Origin: Spirochaetales bacterium
GTDB lineage: Bacteria > Spirochaetota > Spirochaetia > Sphaerochaetales > Sphaerochaetaceae
DNA: 7,580 nucleotides
Direction of reading: 5' to 3'
Assembly (NCBI GenBank): GCA_017475725.1
Contig: JAFVFA010000124.1
Span: 1 to 7,580 of the forward strand
The translations under genes were made by a program, and so were the position numbers. Below, piece by piece: positions 6,206-7,580 of this stretch. Under the pieces are notes generated by a model that did no database searches, had not been told where the DNA came from, and saw only the letters and a program-made list of their open reading frames with translations. Position 1 is the first letter of the stretch. Each line of letters begins with the position of its first letter.

Positions 6206-6892
6206 ATGAAGAAAGCATTTGTCTTTTTGCTGATTGTGCTGATGGCACTGGTATTGGTTGCCTGTAAGGATGAACCAGAGGGTGCTGGTGGTGGCGGCGA
6301 AGGTTCTGCCATGATGAAAGCAGAGGATGGGCAGGCTGCTCTCATTGAGCAAGGCCAATCCGGTGCAAGAGGCATAGATTACACCGGTTTCAGGATTGAG
6401 GCGGAGTTTGACATCAACGGCGATAAGACCTATCTGGATGTAGGTGGTCTCAACGATGTCTACTGGGTTGCATGCAAAGATGAGGAGATAACAACCTCAG
6501 ACTACGTCTATTGCAAGTACTACAATGGAAAGGACTATCTCTTCAATGAGGGATATCTGATTGACCTTGGAAGCGTAGATCTCAGAACAAAGCTCTTCGG
6601 CTCCGCAAGTTCACTTCTGTACATAGCCCAATTCTACGAAGGTGTCCTGACAAAGGGTGCCGATGAGAAGGGCTGCGATGCGTACAGCGGCACATTCGCT
6701 TTCTATGGAAATGAGATGACGATAAAGTTCCTTGTCGACAAGACCTACGGGTTCACAAGGGAGATGACATACAGCGATCCAGATGCTGACATCAAATTTT
6801 CTGTCACTCCAACTCTGAGCAACGTCACCAAGACCCCTGCTGGCTATGATACAGTCTTGGCATGCAAGGAAGTGTTCTCAATTCCGATCTGA
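6206..6892 (+). CDS. Predicted lipoprotein of unknown function
   Basis: I do not recognise the family. The 228-residue protein begins with MKKAFVFLLI and a hydrophobic stretch ending in the lipobox LVAC, giving a predicted signal-peptidase II cut before Cys20 and a lipid-anchored, exported product. A Gly-rich, presumably flexible linker (26-34) follows. The mature domain (about 55-228) is rich in aromatic residues and alternating beta-like segments, for example VYWVACKDE, YVYCKYYNGKDYLF and FAFYGNEMTIKFLVD. Besides Cys20 there are four cysteines (90, 103, 157, 220), an even number that would allow two disulfides outside the cytoplasm. The strand pattern loosely recalls LolA/LppX-like lipid-binding folds, but that is only an impression. 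AGGGAGGGG (6192-6200) just before the ATG is an excellent ribosome binding site, suggesting high expression. It is transcribed alone, with a large stem-loop after it. Confidence 0.85.
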   Translation: MKKAFVFLLIVLMALVLVACKDEPEGAGGGGEGSAMMKAEDGQAALIEQGQSGARGIDYTGFRIEAEFDINGDKTYLDVGGLNDVYWVACKDEEITTSDYVYCKYYNGKDYLFNEGYLIDLGSVDLRTKLFGSASSLLYIAQFYEGVLTKGADEKGCDAYSGTFAFYGNEMTIKFLVDKTYGFTREMTYSDPDADIKFSVTPTLSNVTKTPAGYDTVLACKEVFSIPI

Positions 6893-6903
6893 TGGTTTCT
6901 GCA

Positions 6904-6953
6904 GGCTTGAGAGTGCAATTGGGCTTTTTTGCCTGTCTGCACCCTCAAGAGCC
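6904..6953 (+). terminator. Long stem-loop after the lipoprotein gene, possible terminator or 3' mRNA stabiliser
   Basis: CTTGAGAGTGCA (6906-6917) pairs with TGCACCCTCAAG (6938-6949), 11 of 12 positions with one A-C mismatch. GG at 6904-6905 can also pair with CC at 6952-6953 across a bulge. Inside, GGGC (6921-6924) pairs with GCCT (6931-6934) around a loop of six T. The structure starts 14 nt after the lipoprotein stop. There is no T-run directly after the outer stem, so it is not a textbook intrinsic terminator; the T6 sits in the loop. The strong pairing and position still favour a transcript 3' end. Confidence 0.55.
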
Positions 6954-6975
6954 ACCTTTCGTTGGGCAAGTTTGA

Positions 6976-7004
6976 TTGACATCCCGATTCTCCGTCTCTA
7001 TGAT
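6976..7004 (+). promoter_or_regulatory. Near-consensus sigma-70-type promoter for the aldolase gene
   Basis: TTGACA (6976-6981, six of six) is separated by 17 nt from TATGAT (6999-7004, five of six). The expected transcript start is near 7011, giving a leader of about 46 nt that contains the ribosome binding site AGGAG (7042-7046). It lies after the stem-loop, so the aldolase gene is probably its own transcription unit, independent of the lipoprotein gene. This is the best promoter match in the window. Confidence 0.7.
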
Positions 7005-7017
7005 GAAAAACAGATGC

Positions 7018-7032
7018 ATCGGGTTAACCGAT
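7018..7032. promoter_or_regulatory. Inverted repeat just downstream of the predicted start, possible operator
   Basis: ATCGG-GTTAA-CCGAT is a perfect 5-bp inverted repeat around a 5-nt centre; it contains the self-complementary octamer GGTTAACC (7022-7029). It would lie about +8 to +22 relative to the predicted transcript start, a place where a repressor could block initiation or elongation. No regulator gene is visible in the window, so the cognate protein is unknown, and short dyads also occur by chance. Confidence 0.4.
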
Positions 7033-7056
7033 TGCCCTTTCAGGAGCGGACTGAAA

Positions 7057-7580
7057 ATGAAAAGAGATTTTGTCAAAGGTATCATTCCACCAATCGTTAC
7101 TCCGGTCAGACCGGATGAGAGCATAGACATCGACAAGCTCAACGAGCAGATCGACTGGATGGCAGACAGGGGCATCTCCGGTGTCCTTCTCTTCGGTTCG
7201 AACAGCGAGTTCTACGTCTTCGAGGCGGAGGAGATGCTGGAGGTGGCCGAGAAGGTCGTCAAGCATGTGAACCATCGCATCCCTGTATTCTTCGGAATCG
7301 GGGCGATCAGGACCTCAAAGTGCGTCTGCCTTGCAAAGGGTGCTGTGAAGGCCGGTGTGGATGCGGTCTCCATCCTGCAGCCAATGTTCATCAAGCCGAG
7401 CGAGCCGGAACTCAGAGCCCATTTCGAGACCATCGCCAGAAGCATCCCGGATACACCGGTCCTCCTCTACAACAATCCTGGCCGCTGTGGATACACAATT
7501 CCACAGGAGACCGCAGACTACCTTGCACACAACGTCCCCAATGTGATCGGCCTCAAGGAGTCGAGCGGGGATCTCACACA
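7057..7580 (+). CDS. DapA/NanA superfamily aldolase (class I, Schiff-base), 3'-truncated by the window edge
   Basis: The 174 residues visible form the first part of a (beta/alpha)8-barrel lyase of the dihydrodipicolinate synthase / N-acetylneuraminate lyase superfamily (about 290-310 residues when complete). Seen: GIIPPIVTPV (8-17), the loop GSNSEF (47-52) where DapA has GTTGES, YNNPGRCGY with Tyr138 and Arg143, and GLKESSGD with the Schiff-base lysine Lys167. The two threonines of DapA's GTTGE loop are Ser48 and Asn49. The DapA Tyr in the PYYNKPS segment is replaced (PMFIKPS, Met110-Phe111). These changes argue against true dihydrodipicolinate synthase and favour a 2-keto-3-deoxy sugar-acid or sialic-acid-type aldolase, substrate unknown. 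The ATG at 7057 is preceded by AGGAG (7042-7046), and a good promoter lies upstream. The gene runs off the window. Confidence 0.9.
   Translation, partial: MKRDFVKGIIPPIVTPVRPDESIDIDKLNEQIDWMADRGISGVLLFGSNSEFYVFEAEEMLEVAEKVVKHVNHRIPVFFGIGAIRTSKCVCLAKGAVKAGVDAVSILQPMFIKPSEPELRAHFETIARSIPDTPVLLYNNPGRCGYTIPQETADYLAHNVPNVIGLKESSGDLT

Noticed and set aside
6846..7118. A + strand reading frame spanning the lipoprotein end and the aldolase start
   Set aside because: It overlaps both supported genes in a different frame, and the hairpin, promoter and ribosome binding site account for the intergenic sequence.

Overview
The window holds a bacterial aromatic amino acid (shikimate/chorismate) biosynthesis cluster followed by two unrelated genes. 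GC content is moderate (a little over 50% by eye) and arginine is written mostly with AGG/AGA codons. The genes carry clear Shine-Dalgarno sites, and there is a lipobox-type lipoprotein. A P-loop shikimate kinase, rather than the archaeal GHMP type, argues against an archaeon. An anaerobic bacterium, for example a spirochaete or a clostridium-like lineage, would fit, but the lineage cannot be fixed from this sequence.

Region 1 (1-5342, + strand) is a tightly packed run of five genes: aroC (chorismate synthase, 5' end outside the window), a fused aroE-aroK gene (shikimate dehydrogenase plus shikimate kinase), aroA (EPSP synthase, 4-nt overlap), tyrA (prephenate dehydrogenase, 1-nt gap) and aroG-type DAHP synthase (10-nt gap). 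Gaps this small suggest one operon with its promoter upstream of the window. The encoded steps are entry (DAHP synthase), dehydroshikimate to shikimate to shikimate-3-phosphate, EPSP, chorismate, and prephenate to 4-hydroxyphenylpyruvate. Dehydroquinate synthase (aroB), chorismate mutase and the aminotransferase are not here.

Region 2 (5343-5418) is a 76-nt AT-rich gap between convergent genes. It is filled by a short repeat at an exact 33-bp period, whose first degenerate copy overlaps the end of aroG. I see no GC-rich terminator in it. Region 3 (5419-6063, - strand) is a type I 3-dehydroquinate dehydratase (aroD), the missing middle step of the pathway, on the opposite strand. Its start has almost no ribosome binding site and a candidate extended -10 box immediately upstream.

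Region 4 (6064-6892) is the divergent spacer and a lipoprotein of unknown function with a very strong ribosome binding site. Region 5 (6893-7580) has a long stem-loop after the lipoprotein gene, a near-consensus sigma-70-type promoter, a dyad just after the expected transcription start, and the 5' part of a DapA/NanA-superfamily aldolase. The aldolase keeps the Schiff-base lysine but lacks key dihydrodipicolinate synthase residues, so it is more likely a sugar-acid aldolase than DapA.

Most of the window is ordinary primary metabolism. The least explained items are the 33-bp periodic array, the uncharacterised lipoprotein and the reworked active site of the last enzyme. I do not see evidence of a defence system, mobile element, CRISPR array or RNA gene.
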